A DNA stretch of 64,000 nt from positions 9,847,740 to 9,911,739 of the forward strand of contig NC_061804.1 of the NCBI RefSeq assembly GCF_021462225.1. The letters run 5' to 3'. Within the stretch, counting starts at the first letter, position 1. The number at the start of each line of letters is the position of its first letter. The notes below the pieces were generated by a model. That model did no database searches, was not told the DNA's origin, and was given only the letters and a program-made list of their open reading frames with translations. Positions 57,801 to 61,289 of this stretch are shown here, piece after piece. This DNA is from Girardinichthys multiradiatus (Eukaryota > Chordata > Actinopteri > Cyprinodontiformes > Goodeidae). A program made the position numbers and the translations under genes.

Positions 57801-59128
57801 GACAAAAGTTAAACTTTTTGGAAGGTGTGTGTCCCACTACATCTAAAGACTTAAATCCCATTGACAGACTTTTGCTTGACCTTAAATAAGCTGTTCATGC
57901 TGGAAAACCCTCCAATGTGGCTGAATTAAAATAATTCTGCAAAGAAGAGTGGGTCAAAATTCCTTCACAGCGAGGTGAGAAACTCATTACCAGTCATTAA
58001 CTTTAGGGGGCGATTACTTTTTCACACAGGACCAAGAATGAACCCAGAGCAGAAAGGCATCAACACCTTTCTGTTATTTATCGCAATCTACTATCATCGC
58101 ATGTTTTCGTGCAGCCCTAATTAAAACCAACAACTGAAAAATGTAGAGTTGAACTAATCGATTTTCTTGAAATCGAAATCAGACAATTTTTCCTTTGGGT
58201 CGGCCACGTTCAGTCTTCTGCAGGTCAGAACTCCCACCTTTTCATGTCTATAAACGCATCAACCAACAGCATGAACTTTCATACACTTTTGAGTTTATTA
58301 AACATTAGATAATAGTTGTGCTTTGATGCAAATAAAATTCCTCTGGAATCAAATGTACTGTTTTTAATAAAGAACCTGCAGCATTTTTTTCCTTCTCCTT
58401 TTTTACAGTCCTTAGAAAAACATCTGAATCAGCAGGTCTGACCTGTAGGAAAGTCAGAAATCAGTAATGAGCCCAGAAAAGACTGATGAACCTGTGTCCA
58501 CAAGACCAACCTGTCCAGCTTTGTGCTGCATTAAGGACTGATATCAGCTCAGGATCCAGATTTAAATGAGTCCCTGCTGAAACTCACATCCCCGTGCCCA
58601 GTAAGGGTCTACTGCCTAAGATAATGTCAGCCCCAAGCCAAGCAAGATGCTTCGAATGGCCAAAATTTAACAATCACAGCCTTTTTTCTTTGTGGACTGG
58701 TCGCAAAATCTTATCACTTGAGAATTTTCTCTCAGGTCTGAGCCCTTTTCACCCTATACAAGATTCACTTTGAGAGAGACTGTACTGGTTGCCTCTGCTC
58801 CCTGGCTATCTCATGTGACCCGCTCTCCGATATCTACATATGACTCTTTGTGAAGGGGAGAGAAAAATGCACAGAAAGCAGCTGAAACACTGGTTGTTGA
58901 ACTTTCTCCATGCAAAGCATGTTTTGTTTGCACATAATTAACTGGAACCAAATTGAAAGCCTGAATTTAGAACGTGTCATATCAATAGAAAGAAAACGTG
59001 CTAGCATTAGCCTAGCTCAGGGTTCACTTTTAGGAGACAAGGGTCTAAATGACCTCCTCTGGTTCTCCTAGAGTTAAACGACAGAGGCAGGAGAGTAAAG
59101 CTTACCGTCTCCTCTGTCTGTGCAGTAA
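30751..59128 (+). CDS. mcam: MCAM/CD146-like cell adhesion receptor, whole gene (first exon missing)
   Basis: This is the span of a spliced gene whose exons are listed separately. Joined, they give about 597-601 residues after the missing signal-peptide exon; human MCAM is 646 residues including its signal peptide. The order is five Ig domains, a short proline-rich stalk, one transmembrane helix and a tail. The family is set by the juxtamembrane KKGKIPC.RSGK.E stretch, which matches human KKGKLPCRRSGKQE, by the tail pattern VVEMK...LL...G.K.....DQ, and by the start of Ig3, YPT..VELW, which resembles YPTEKVWLEV. MCAM is a plasma-membrane receptor of endothelium and other cells that mediates adhesion and signalling; that role is family knowledge. 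All fourteen splice junctions conserve frame. The paralog (mcama or mcamb) cannot be decided here. BCAM and ALCAM are related alternatives but fit the tail less well. Confidence 0.93.
31130..32240 (+). pseudogene. LINE reverse-transcriptase relic in mcam intron 2
   Basis: Three separated pieces keep the order of a non-LTR reverse transcriptase. They are F-D-T-I-D-H-A-I-L (31133-31160), [18 protein letters not shown] with a degraded YADD-like region (31747-31870), and a C-terminal piece containing [12 protein letters not shown] sequence (32168-32200). The 'PQGSxLGPxLFxLY' block is diagnostic. About 450 bases of unrelated sequence separate the first two pieces. Likely an L2/Rex-type LINE; family not proven. 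Confidence 0.7.
32530..33560 (+). mobile_element. Tc1-like transposon relic in mcam intron 2
   Basis: The order of Tc1-like blocks is clear: CATGCAGCAGTGGTAAACCA, ATTACTCCAAGAGCACATCA, GAACCATTGCTGACCCAAAG, then frames reading [15 protein letters not shown] and [11 protein letters not shown], the second with the second catalytic D. A last block is AGTGGACCAAAAATCCTCAG. Frames are shifted repeatedly. Terminal repeat sequence at 32260-32400 and 33440-33590 suggests a once full-length copy of about 1.3 kb. Confidence 0.82.
34075..34303 (+). CDS. mcam: mcam exon 3: second half of Ig domain 1
   Basis: The acceptor is GGGTTTCTCTGCAG and the donor is TTTTTG|GTAAGA. It enters at phase 0 and leaves at phase 1, encoding residues about 46-121 of the visible protein. 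It has the features of a V-set second half: [27 protein letters not shown] and the partner cysteine in FFCQV. There is an N-glycosylation sequon, NNT, in DNNTDY. Confidence 0.95.
34432..34502 (+). CDS. mcam: mcam exon 4: N-terminal strand of Ig domain 2
   Basis: This 71-nt exon (phase 1 in, phase 0 out) starts after TTGGTGTTTAG and ends at TCTAAG|GTGGGT. It encodes about 24 residues beginning [10 protein letters not shown], the leading edge of the second domain, analogous to the KAPEEPNIQV stretch of human MCAM. The intron before it is only 128 bp and the one after is 327 bp. The small-exon split of domain 2 makes it the only three-exon Ig domain in the gene. Confidence 0.85.
34579..34775. 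mobile_element. Tc1-like terminal-repeat fragment in mcam intron 4
   Basis: CATTTTGTCACCTTACAATCACC and GTGAAAAGTTTAAGGGGTGTAAAAAC resemble the two ends of a Tc1-like element with the centre deleted, fitted into the 327-bp intron between exons 4 and 5. About 200 bp; no coding sequence. Confidence 0.5.
34830..34917 (+). CDS. mcam: mcam exon 5: middle of Ig domain 2
   Basis: The acceptor is AACTCCTCCAG and the donor is GCAGGAC|GTAAGT. It encodes about 29 residues: V-A-S-C with the first domain cysteine, then [17 protein letters not shown], the classic Ig C-strand with its tryptophan. PNITW contains an N-glycosylation sequon. It matches human 'ATCVGRNGYP..QVIWYKNGRPL' closely in pattern. It enters at phase 0 and leaves at phase 1, so intron 5 breaks the codon completed as CAG in the next exon. 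Confidence 0.95.
35585..36528 (+). mobile_element. Tc1-like relic, left part of a nested pair
   Basis: Fragments of the same family as 32530-33560: GACGGCATGAAGTAGGTTAAAAG at 35680, then a stretch without clear homology, then CTTTGCTGCTTCAGGATCTGGGC and GACAGTGATCCAAAGGACACC (the D-N-D-P-K region) running to GTGATTGAGATA. The sequence resumes at 37484 after an inserted element. It is a decayed host copy with no continuous frame. Confidence 0.65.
36529..37483 (-). mobile_element. Second Tc1/mariner family inserted into the older copy (955 bp)
   Basis: The ends are inverted: CACTGCCTAGCCAAAAAC at the left and, in reverse, CACTGCCTGGCCAAAAAAAA at the right, with TA on both sides (36527-36528 and 37484-37485). 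The minus strand encodes fragments such as [17 protein letters not shown] and [15 protein letters not shown] of a transposase. The element is internally shortened and frameshifted. Its precise position inside another Tc1 relic shows a later insertion. Confidence 0.85.
37484..37720 (+). mobile_element. Tc1-like relic, right part of the nested pair
   Basis: Directly continues the copy broken at 36528: TACTTTTGACATGACCTTGA, GAATTAAAGCAATTCTGCAAAG, GTGGGCCAAAATTCCTCCAC and a terminal block with AGGGAGCAATTGCTTTTTCA. Matching text in uninterrupted order occurs at 57860-58030. Confidence 0.75.
38104..39758. repeat. Giant inverted repeat (fold-back unit) inside the hAT element
   Basis: The left arm (38104-38721) and right arm (39080-39758) are inverted copies. 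Both begin TATGGAAGCAAATCRTTACC and share AAATGAAAAAGC palindromes, GGTCTGCCCGCAAAGTACTG, GGGGGCGCTGTGCACGTCTG and GAAATTGATTGAATTGCAGC. A block of about 45 bp with a TGACGTCA core (near 39240-39285) is present only in the right arm. The spacer is about 358 bp. No transposase frame lies inside. Confidence 0.88.
39775..40005 (+). pseudogene. BED zinc-finger remnant of an hAT transposase
   Basis: Reading across a frameshift near 39930, [10 protein letters not shown] is followed by [12 protein letters not shown]. The C-x2-C ... H-x4-H arrangement is that of BED fingers, which open many hAT transposases. A lysine/arginine-rich stretch precedes it. The frame stops at 40003-40005, before any catalytic domain. 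Confidence 0.65.
40597..40776 (+). CDS. mcam: mcam exon 6: C-terminal half of Ig domain 2
   Basis: This 180-nt exon follows a 5.7-kb intron that holds the composite hAT and nested Tc1 elements. The acceptor is CACATTCCAG and the donor is ATTCACT|GTGAGT. Phase is 1 in and 1 out. It encodes [20 protein letters not shown], then HFSCEV with the partner cysteine, and ends INITIH, which has a sequon (NIT). The pattern matches human 'GLYTLQSILKAQLVKEDKDA'. Confidence 0.96.
41440..42170 (+). mobile_element. Tc1-like relic (third family) in mcam intron 6
   Basis: GTTCCACCTAAATTTATTTAACCC at the left resembles a terminal repeat. Internal blocks include GGAGTTAAAGGACTACCGTC with CGCCACCTGGTGGCAGAAAG (a GRKRK segment), TAGTCACCTGACTTGAACC (the S-P-D-L-N region) and GGTCATAACAGCAAAAGG. 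The region translates in part to [24 protein letters not shown] sequence. Decayed. Confidence 0.6.
42517..42644 (+). CDS. mcam: mcam exon 7: first half of Ig domain 3
   Basis: It starts after TTTGTGTGCAG and ends at GAACAA|GTAAGA; phase 1 in and 0 out. The encoded residues start Y-P-T-T-M-V-E-L-W and continue with [20 protein letters not shown], a C2-type first half with one cysteine and the NPPP turn. This agrees with human 'GMLKEGDRVEIRCLADGNPPP'. About 43 residues are encoded. Confidence 0.96.
43055..44130 (-). mobile_element. Composite of two Tc1-like relics in mcam intron 7
   Basis: The left 500 bases are minus-strand Tc1-like sequence: a terminal repeat (AAAGAAATTGCCCCCTCAAAG), TTGACCCACTCTTCTTTGCAT and GGCCACTCTAAAACCTTCTA. 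From about 43690 different Tc1-like text appears, with ACAGAGATCCCAAACACGCATG and GAATGTCCAAATATCCAGCC in plus orientation. Fragmented frames only. The switch suggests one relic joined to or inserted in another. Confidence 0.6.
44750..44894 (+). CDS. mcam: mcam exon 8: second half of Ig domain 3
   Basis: The acceptor is TTTCCTTTTCAG and the donor is GTGCATT|GTACGT. It enters at phase 0 and leaves at phase 1, encoding about 48 residues. It carries [18 protein letters not shown], the F-strand D-x-G-x-Y-x-C signature of Ig domains with the partner cysteine, and ends VQLTVH. The upstream intron (2.1 kb) is largely filled by Tc1-like relics. Confidence 0.95.
45109..45486. mobile_element. Internally deleted Tc1-like element in mcam intron 8
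   Basis: Ends such as CTGTACAGCATCTTGCAAAAGTACTC and CTAATTATTTTTGCGAGGAGCTGTA are inverted relative to each other. The interior shares CTGCTGGGTTCCTTGGTCTTC-type text with 13400-13640. About 380 bp with no transposase, filling half of the 705-bp intron. Confidence 0.6.
45600..45715 (+). CDS. mcam: mcam exon 9: first half of Ig domain 4
   Basis: The acceptor is TATTCTGTTTCAG and the donor is TACAAG|GTTTGT, whose GTTTGT donor is weaker than its neighbours. Phase is 1 in and 0 out. It encodes about 39 residues, Y-L-D-P-A-V-V-V-P, then [10 protein letters not shown] with the first cysteine and VTVWYK with the core tryptophan. It is the counterpart of human 'NYVSDVRVSP...LTLTCEAESS...FQWL'. Confidence 0.92.
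46030..46966 (-). mobile_element. Tc1-like relic split by a SINE, mcam intron 9
   Basis: Left part: GTCCACGCCTTGTGAATTTCCCC, TCTTGAATGGGCTTCACTTT, TTGCACATTTTTCCTTCC-like and CCCCATGATTGTGTAGGTC, the N-terminal transposase region on the minus strand. Right part (46802-46966): CAATCATCAAAATTAACAGAAA, GAGTTACTGAAATAAATG and GACATGTACCTGTA, the terminal repeat. The SINE at 46456-46801 separates them. Confidence 0.8.
46456..46801 (+). repeat. tRNA-derived SINE with 14-bp target duplication
   Basis: The head GTGGGTTGGTAGCACTGTTG and the B-box-like GGGTTCGACTCCC are followed by the conserved body (CTCCGGTTTCCTCCCACAGT, TGGACTGGCGACCTGTCCAG, CCCGCGACCC) and a GACTGACTG tail. Flanks ACTGAATTTTTAGG at 46442-46455 and 46802-46815 are identical, the expected product of LINE-driven retroposition. 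It is inserted in a Tc1-like relic. Confidence 0.9.
47017..47158 (+). CDS. mcam: mcam exon 10: second half of Ig domain 4
   Basis: It begins after GGTTTGTGTAG and ends at GTTCAAG|GTCAGT; phase 0 in and 1 out. The 47 residues run [20 protein letters not shown], then SGEYVCEV with the partner cysteine, then [18 protein letters not shown]. The segment parallels human 'YRCVASVPSIPGLNRTQLVNVAIFG'. The upstream intron carries a Tc1 relic split by a SINE. Confidence 0.95.
47372..47502 (+). CDS. mcam: mcam exon 11: first half of Ig domain 5
   Basis: Acceptor GTTCTTCTAG, donor AGCCAG|GTATCC; phase 1 in and 0 out. It encodes about 44 residues with a very acidic start ([10 protein letters not shown]), then [18 protein letters not shown], which has the first cysteine, a sequon (NLS) and the core tryptophan. 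Human has 'LNLSCEASGHPRPTISWN', a strong family match. Introns on both sides are only about 200 bp. Confidence 0.97.
47616..47655. repeat. CATC/CCTC simple repeat
   Basis: CATCCATCCATCC, CCTCCCTCCCTCCC and CATCCCATCCCATCC in tandem within the 180-bp intron before exon 12. It also extends the pyrimidine-rich sequence upstream of the acceptor. Confidence 0.9.
47683..47824 (+). CDS. mcam: mcam exon 12: second half of Ig domain 5
   Basis: Acceptor GTTTCTTTGAAG and donor AAAGCCA|GTAAGC; phase 0 in and 1 out. It encodes 47 residues ending the membrane-proximal Ig domain: [20 protein letters not shown] carries the partner cysteine and a sequon (NAT), followed by [12 protein letters not shown]. Human has 'VECTASNDLGKNTSILFLEL'. 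A CATC/CCTCC/CCATC simple repeat sits just upstream in the 180-bp intron. Confidence 0.95.
47825..48900. other. Intron 12 sequence without assigned features
   Basis: AT-rich, with no exon or confident repeat recognised. The duplicated phrase AAAGTTAGCATCTRCTT occurs near 48809 and 49378, on either side of the inverted-repeat unit at 48903-49310. Confidence 0.35.
48903..49310. repeat. 408-bp unit with terminal inverted repeats and promoter-like motifs
   Basis: The ends match inverted: ATTCAACATGGAAGACTCAC at the left and GTGAGTCTTTCCATGTTGAA at the right. Between them are three CCAATC boxes (near 48937, 48958 and 48990), a CTTTTATAG TATA-like site near 49012, and an ATTAATAAACTCAATAA polyadenylation-like stretch near 49251-49268. 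This looks like a solo LTR or a MITE; no open frame with domains, and no 4-6 bp duplication was evident. Confidence 0.5.
49797..50040 (+). repeat. tRNA-derived SINE
   Basis: A-box-like TGGCTCAGTAGGAAGAG (49809), B-box GTGGGTTCGATTCC (49849-49862), then TGGGCAAGGCACTTAACCTC and a tail with GTAAAGTGCTTTGG and GGCGCTATATAAG. Same family as 9646-9945 but better preserved. Located about 250 bp upstream of the stalk exon. Confidence 0.85.
50288..50323 (+). CDS. mcam: mcam exon 13: 36-nt stalk micro-exon
   Basis: A 36-nt exon lies between the acceptor CTCGTCCACAG and the donor CTCCCG|GTAAGA. It enters and leaves at phase 1, so it can be included or skipped without a frame shift. It encodes [12 protein letters not shown], a proline- and threonine-rich stalk between Ig5 and the membrane helix. 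Human MCAM has a longer Ser/Thr-rich stalk here. The call rests on splice sites, phase and position only, since the peptide is too short for family comparison. Confidence 0.72.
50330..51280. other. Intron 13 sequence without assigned features
   Basis: No exon or repeat was recognised. Confidence 0.35.
51287..52174. mobile_element. Non-autonomous hAT element (888 bp)
   Basis: The ends TAGGGGTCTCAAAGTGCGGC and, in reverse, CAGTGGTGTCCAAAC agree with the CAGNGGTSTCAAAST-type hAT terminus. They are flanked by near-identical 8-bp sequences, TTCTGCAT (51279-51286) and TTCTACAT (52175-52182), one mismatch. The interior holds TTATAGAGCGCTTTATACACC and other repeat-like text but no transposase. In mcam intron 13. 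Confidence 0.78.
52535..52800 (-). mobile_element. Tc1-like fragment
   Basis: GGGTCATTGTCCTGCTGAGAGAACCA, CCACATCATGACAGATCCTCCACCATACTTTA-type text (parts of 52575-52735) and GATGTCATCTGATCAAAGC-like sequence match the minus-strand middle part of Tc1-like elements. No open frame. Confidence 0.55.
52917..54461 (-). mobile_element. Full-length but decayed Tc1-like transposon (1545 bp)
   Basis: TA dinucleotides (52915-52916, 54462-54463) flank ends reading CCATGCTGTGAAAAAGTATT and, in reverse, GTGCTGTAAAAAAAAGTTAT, with related text extending about 200 bp inward. Internal minus-strand Tc1 blocks run in order: GGCCCACTCTGCTTTGCAGA, CACTGGAGGGTTTTCATGC, ACCGCACTCTACCACCACCATG, CCCACAAAGACCATTT, TTCTTCTCTGACCTCCTGGATG. 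Numerous stops and indels. This copy serves as the reference for the shorter relics here. Confidence 0.82.
54789..54918 (+). CDS. mcam: mcam exon 14: transmembrane helix and juxtamembrane tail
   Basis: The acceptor is CCTCTGTCTGTGCAG and the donor is GAGAT|GTGAGT. It enters at phase 1 and leaves at phase 2. After V-E-G-S-G come about 24 hydrophobic residues ([20 protein letters not shown], then YFL), the single membrane span. Next is [15 protein letters not shown], a basic juxtamembrane cluster; in mammalian MCAM the equivalent region binds ERM proteins. The resemblance to human 'GAVLYFLYKKGKLPCRRSGKQE' is the strongest single argument for the gene's identity. Confidence 0.97.
54919..55970. 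other. Intron 14, first part
   Basis: The interval 55850-55970 (GCTCAGTGTCATTAGCATAACAGTGGAAATG) resembles, with 56290-56600, a repetitive sequence I recognise from fish genomes but cannot classify. It is interrupted at 55971-56260 by a Tc1-type terminal repeat. No coding exon was seen. Confidence 0.4.
55971..56260. mobile_element. Tc1-type terminal repeat region
   Basis: TACAGTCATATTGAATAAATTAGAATATTATTG (55973 onward, parts), TTATTTCAGTAACTCCATCA, CCTTTATTTCTGTTAATGATG and AGCTAATGAAAACATGACATT are the terminal-repeat sequence of the family at 2919-3231. It continues into the start of the subterminal region. No transposase follows, so the copy is truncated; it lies inside another repeat in intron 14. 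Confidence 0.7.
56788..56917 (+). CDS. mcam: mcam exon 15: cytoplasmic tail, two possible donors
   Basis: The acceptor is GTTCGTCTGAGCAG, entering at phase 2. The encoded tail is [18 protein letters not shown], then [12 protein letters not shown] and [16 protein letters not shown] fits the [DE]xxxL[LI] dileucine sorting motif and aligns with human EEMGLL. Two donors lie 12 bases apart and both keep phase 0: CAG|GTAACT ending at 56905, and GTTGTG|GTGAGT ending at 56917, which adds V-T-V-V. The longer form is listed because GTGAGT is the nearer consensus. Unspliced reading hits a stop at 56927-56929. Confidence 0.88.
57420..58040 (+). mobile_element. Tc1-like relic in mcam intron 15
   Basis: AGTGCTGAGAAAAAGTATTCACTC begins the copy. 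Next come AATTTACTCCAAGAGTGAATCA, GAACCCAGAACAACACCTAC, CCATCGCTGACCCAAAAG, ATTCTGTGCACTGATGAGACAAAAG (the W/T-D-E-T-K region), CTGAATTAAAATAATTCTGC and a terminal block GGGGGCGATTACTTTTTCAC. About 620 bp remain of an original of about 1.5 kb. Confidence 0.75.
58409..58441 (+). CDS. mcam: Candidate alternative last coding exon of mcam
   Basis: A very strong acceptor (a long T/C run ending TTTTTTACAG at 58408) precedes a short phase-0 reading of [10 protein letters not shown] and a TGA. Spliced to exon 15 it would give an alternative C-terminus. The E-K pair loosely recalls the human ending GEKYIDLRH, but the similarity is too weak to prove homology. It could equally be an unused acceptor-like site. 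Confidence 0.3.
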   Translation, partial: SLEKHLNQQV

Positions 59129-61250
59129 AACTCCTGAAGGTTCTGCGGCGCCTTAGCAGCGGGTCGCCCGAAGCAGCATTCGGACCACGTCAGAGCCGAG
59201 GAGGCCCGGGACGCTCCCACTGACCTGAGATCTGCAGACCAAAGCCTCCTCCCAGTCTGGACGTTCCCCCTCTGTTCCCCCCTTCGTTCTTTGTTCTCAG
59301 CAGTATTCAGCAGATTTTCCCAGGAACACACACACTGACACACGTCACACACATTTTCCAGGTGTGTATGTACAGATTTGTATCTTCTGAATCAGTCTTT
59401 GCTTCAGCATTCAGTTTTCTCATTAGTTTTCAGCATTTGCTGTTGTTTAGTGTTTGTACGATGGTGAATCATCCTTTTTTATGAAAGTGTATATATTATA
59501 TATATATTTTGTTATTTAAGATATTTTGGCTCAGATTTCCATTTCAGAGCAGCATCTGGCTGGTGTGCATGTTTTTATTTTAACGTCCAGGTGAGATTTG
59601 ACACAGGACACGGATGTTGGAGACCAAACGTTAGTTCTGCCACATTTTTTTATTTGTAGAAACTCGTTTTACATTCGACCAAATCAACAGTTTTTTTTAT
59701 TTTCTGGAGAACCTGTGTTTAGTTTTCCTGCAAGATCGCCAGTGATAATCTTTCTGAAACTAGACGCACTGGCGACCTTCACTCCAAACTGCTGTCACGT
59801 TCTTTTACCATTTGTAAATACGCTTAGGTTAGAGACCTTCTAGAAGAAGCCTGTGAGACTTTCTGAAACTCAAAATGGTCAAAGTTAGACATCTACTGTG
59901 CCTGTTTCTTTTTTTTTTTTTTTTTTTTACAACAACCACTGAATGTCTTTTTTTAACTTGTTTTTCTTTGTATTGCCACTGAGAGGTAAAAGCCTGCAGG
60001 TCCCACATGTTTTTGCATGTTTCATTAAGTGACTGTTATGTTTGGGCAGAAGATGCTTTTATTTTTTACTCGTAGTAATCGCACAGAGAGATCACTCTCA
60101 TAGAACCCACGAAGGCTTACAGTTTACTTTATTCCGAGTATTTGGAAAAAAGGTTTAAATTAAAATTTTCATTTAGATTTTTTTTTTTTTCTAAAATAAA
60201 ATCAAACTTAAAATGTTTCTAAACGGTTTAATTTTAATTTAATTACAATTTCAAAAACATTAAATTCAATTTAAATTCAGGAAACCACAAATTTTATTTG
60301 AATTTATAAAACTTAATTTACATAAAAACAATATTTAAATTTCAAACACGTAAACTTTCAACATATAAATTAAACTGAATCAAACAGAGAATTTTTTTTT
60401 CTAATTTAAATCTTTAGTTCACTTTACATTTTTTATTTGAAACCTTTTCTGAACACAAATTTAAAGTAAGAAAAGTTATTTTTCTTAATTTAAATTGATA
60501 TTTGTTATTTAAAGTTTTTTGAATGTAAATTAAATTTAAACAGCATCCTAATTTGCTAGATTTTCTGTACATTAAAGTCACAGACCTAATCTGATCGCAA
60601 GATTTATTTTGGTCAAGAAATAAACTGATTCAAGGTTTGAATTTCTAGAATCCTCAAATCATTTCCAGATGGATATCAAATTTTTGATTTTCCATATTTT
60701 ATAAAACAAAGGAGAGAACAAATAAGTCCATCATTCAGTGACCGTTTGGTCTCGTTTTGTTTTAGCTTGTCGGCTTCATGTTGCAGGAAAGCGGTCATGC
60801 AGCTCTGAGTCGGATCTAATTACAGTGGATGGAGCCACAAACGGGGGTTAATCTAAGACAGGCAGAGGAGACATGCCAAAAACACTGCTGGGTTCCTTTA
60901 AAGGCTGGCGTTGTGGATATTTCTCCTGGTGTATTTTGAAAGGGTTCTTTTATTACTGAGTGCTACACTGCCCTGATGATTGCAACGTTTAAATAAGTAG
61001 TAAAATGATTGCTGTTTTGTCTTTTCATTTGTCCCGCTGAATGATAGAAAGTGATGTTGTCGGTGTTGAGTTTAACAGATTTGTGATCGGATCCAAGAAT
61101 CTGCATCTTATGTTCATTTGTTCAGTGGTGAGAAAACAGAGTTTGAAACGGATCTCTATGACTTTTCTACATGTGATTCTTTGATGCTTGTTCATTGTCT
61201 TTTTTTTTACAAGAAAAGAATGCCAAATAAAAACTGATTAAAGAAAAGCC
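59126..61250 (+). other. mcam: mcam terminal exon: stop codon and 3' UTR
   Basis: A good acceptor, CTCCTCTGTCTGTGCAG, is followed at once by TAAAACTCC. Joined at phase 0 to exon 15, the first codon is TAA (59126-59128), so nearly the whole exon is 3' UTR. The first 160 bases are GC-rich; the rest is AT-rich with an oligo-T tract at 59911-59929. An AATAAA at 61226-61231 followed by GT-rich sequence (61271-61287) marks a plausible 3' end near 61250. The acceptor and UTR are inferred from sequence alone; a competing acceptor at 58409 is noted separately. Confidence 0.6.
60140..60560 (+). repeat. AT-rich low-complexity block in the mcam 3' UTR
   Basis: About 420 bases built from recurring AAATTTAAA, TTAAATT and TTTAATTTTAATTT-like words on both strands, hence self-complementary. 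No phased unit was found. It would be part of the 3' UTR if the terminal exon at 59126 is right. Confidence 0.6.
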
Positions 61251-61287
61251 TTGGCTTGTTTCTGCAGAGGTTTTGAGTGTGTGTTGG
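61226..61287 (+). promoter_or_regulatory. Polyadenylation signal of mcam
   Basis: AATAAA at 61226-61231, with a second ATTAAA variant at 61237-61242, is followed 40 bases later by the GT-rich stretch TTTTGAGTGTGTGTTGG. This arrangement is typical for vertebrate cleavage and polyadenylation, and fits the end of the 3' UTR beginning at 59126. Earlier AATAAA matches (for example near 60195 and 60620) lie in AT-rich sequence and could be used as weaker sites. Confidence 0.6.
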
Positions 61288-61289
61288 AG

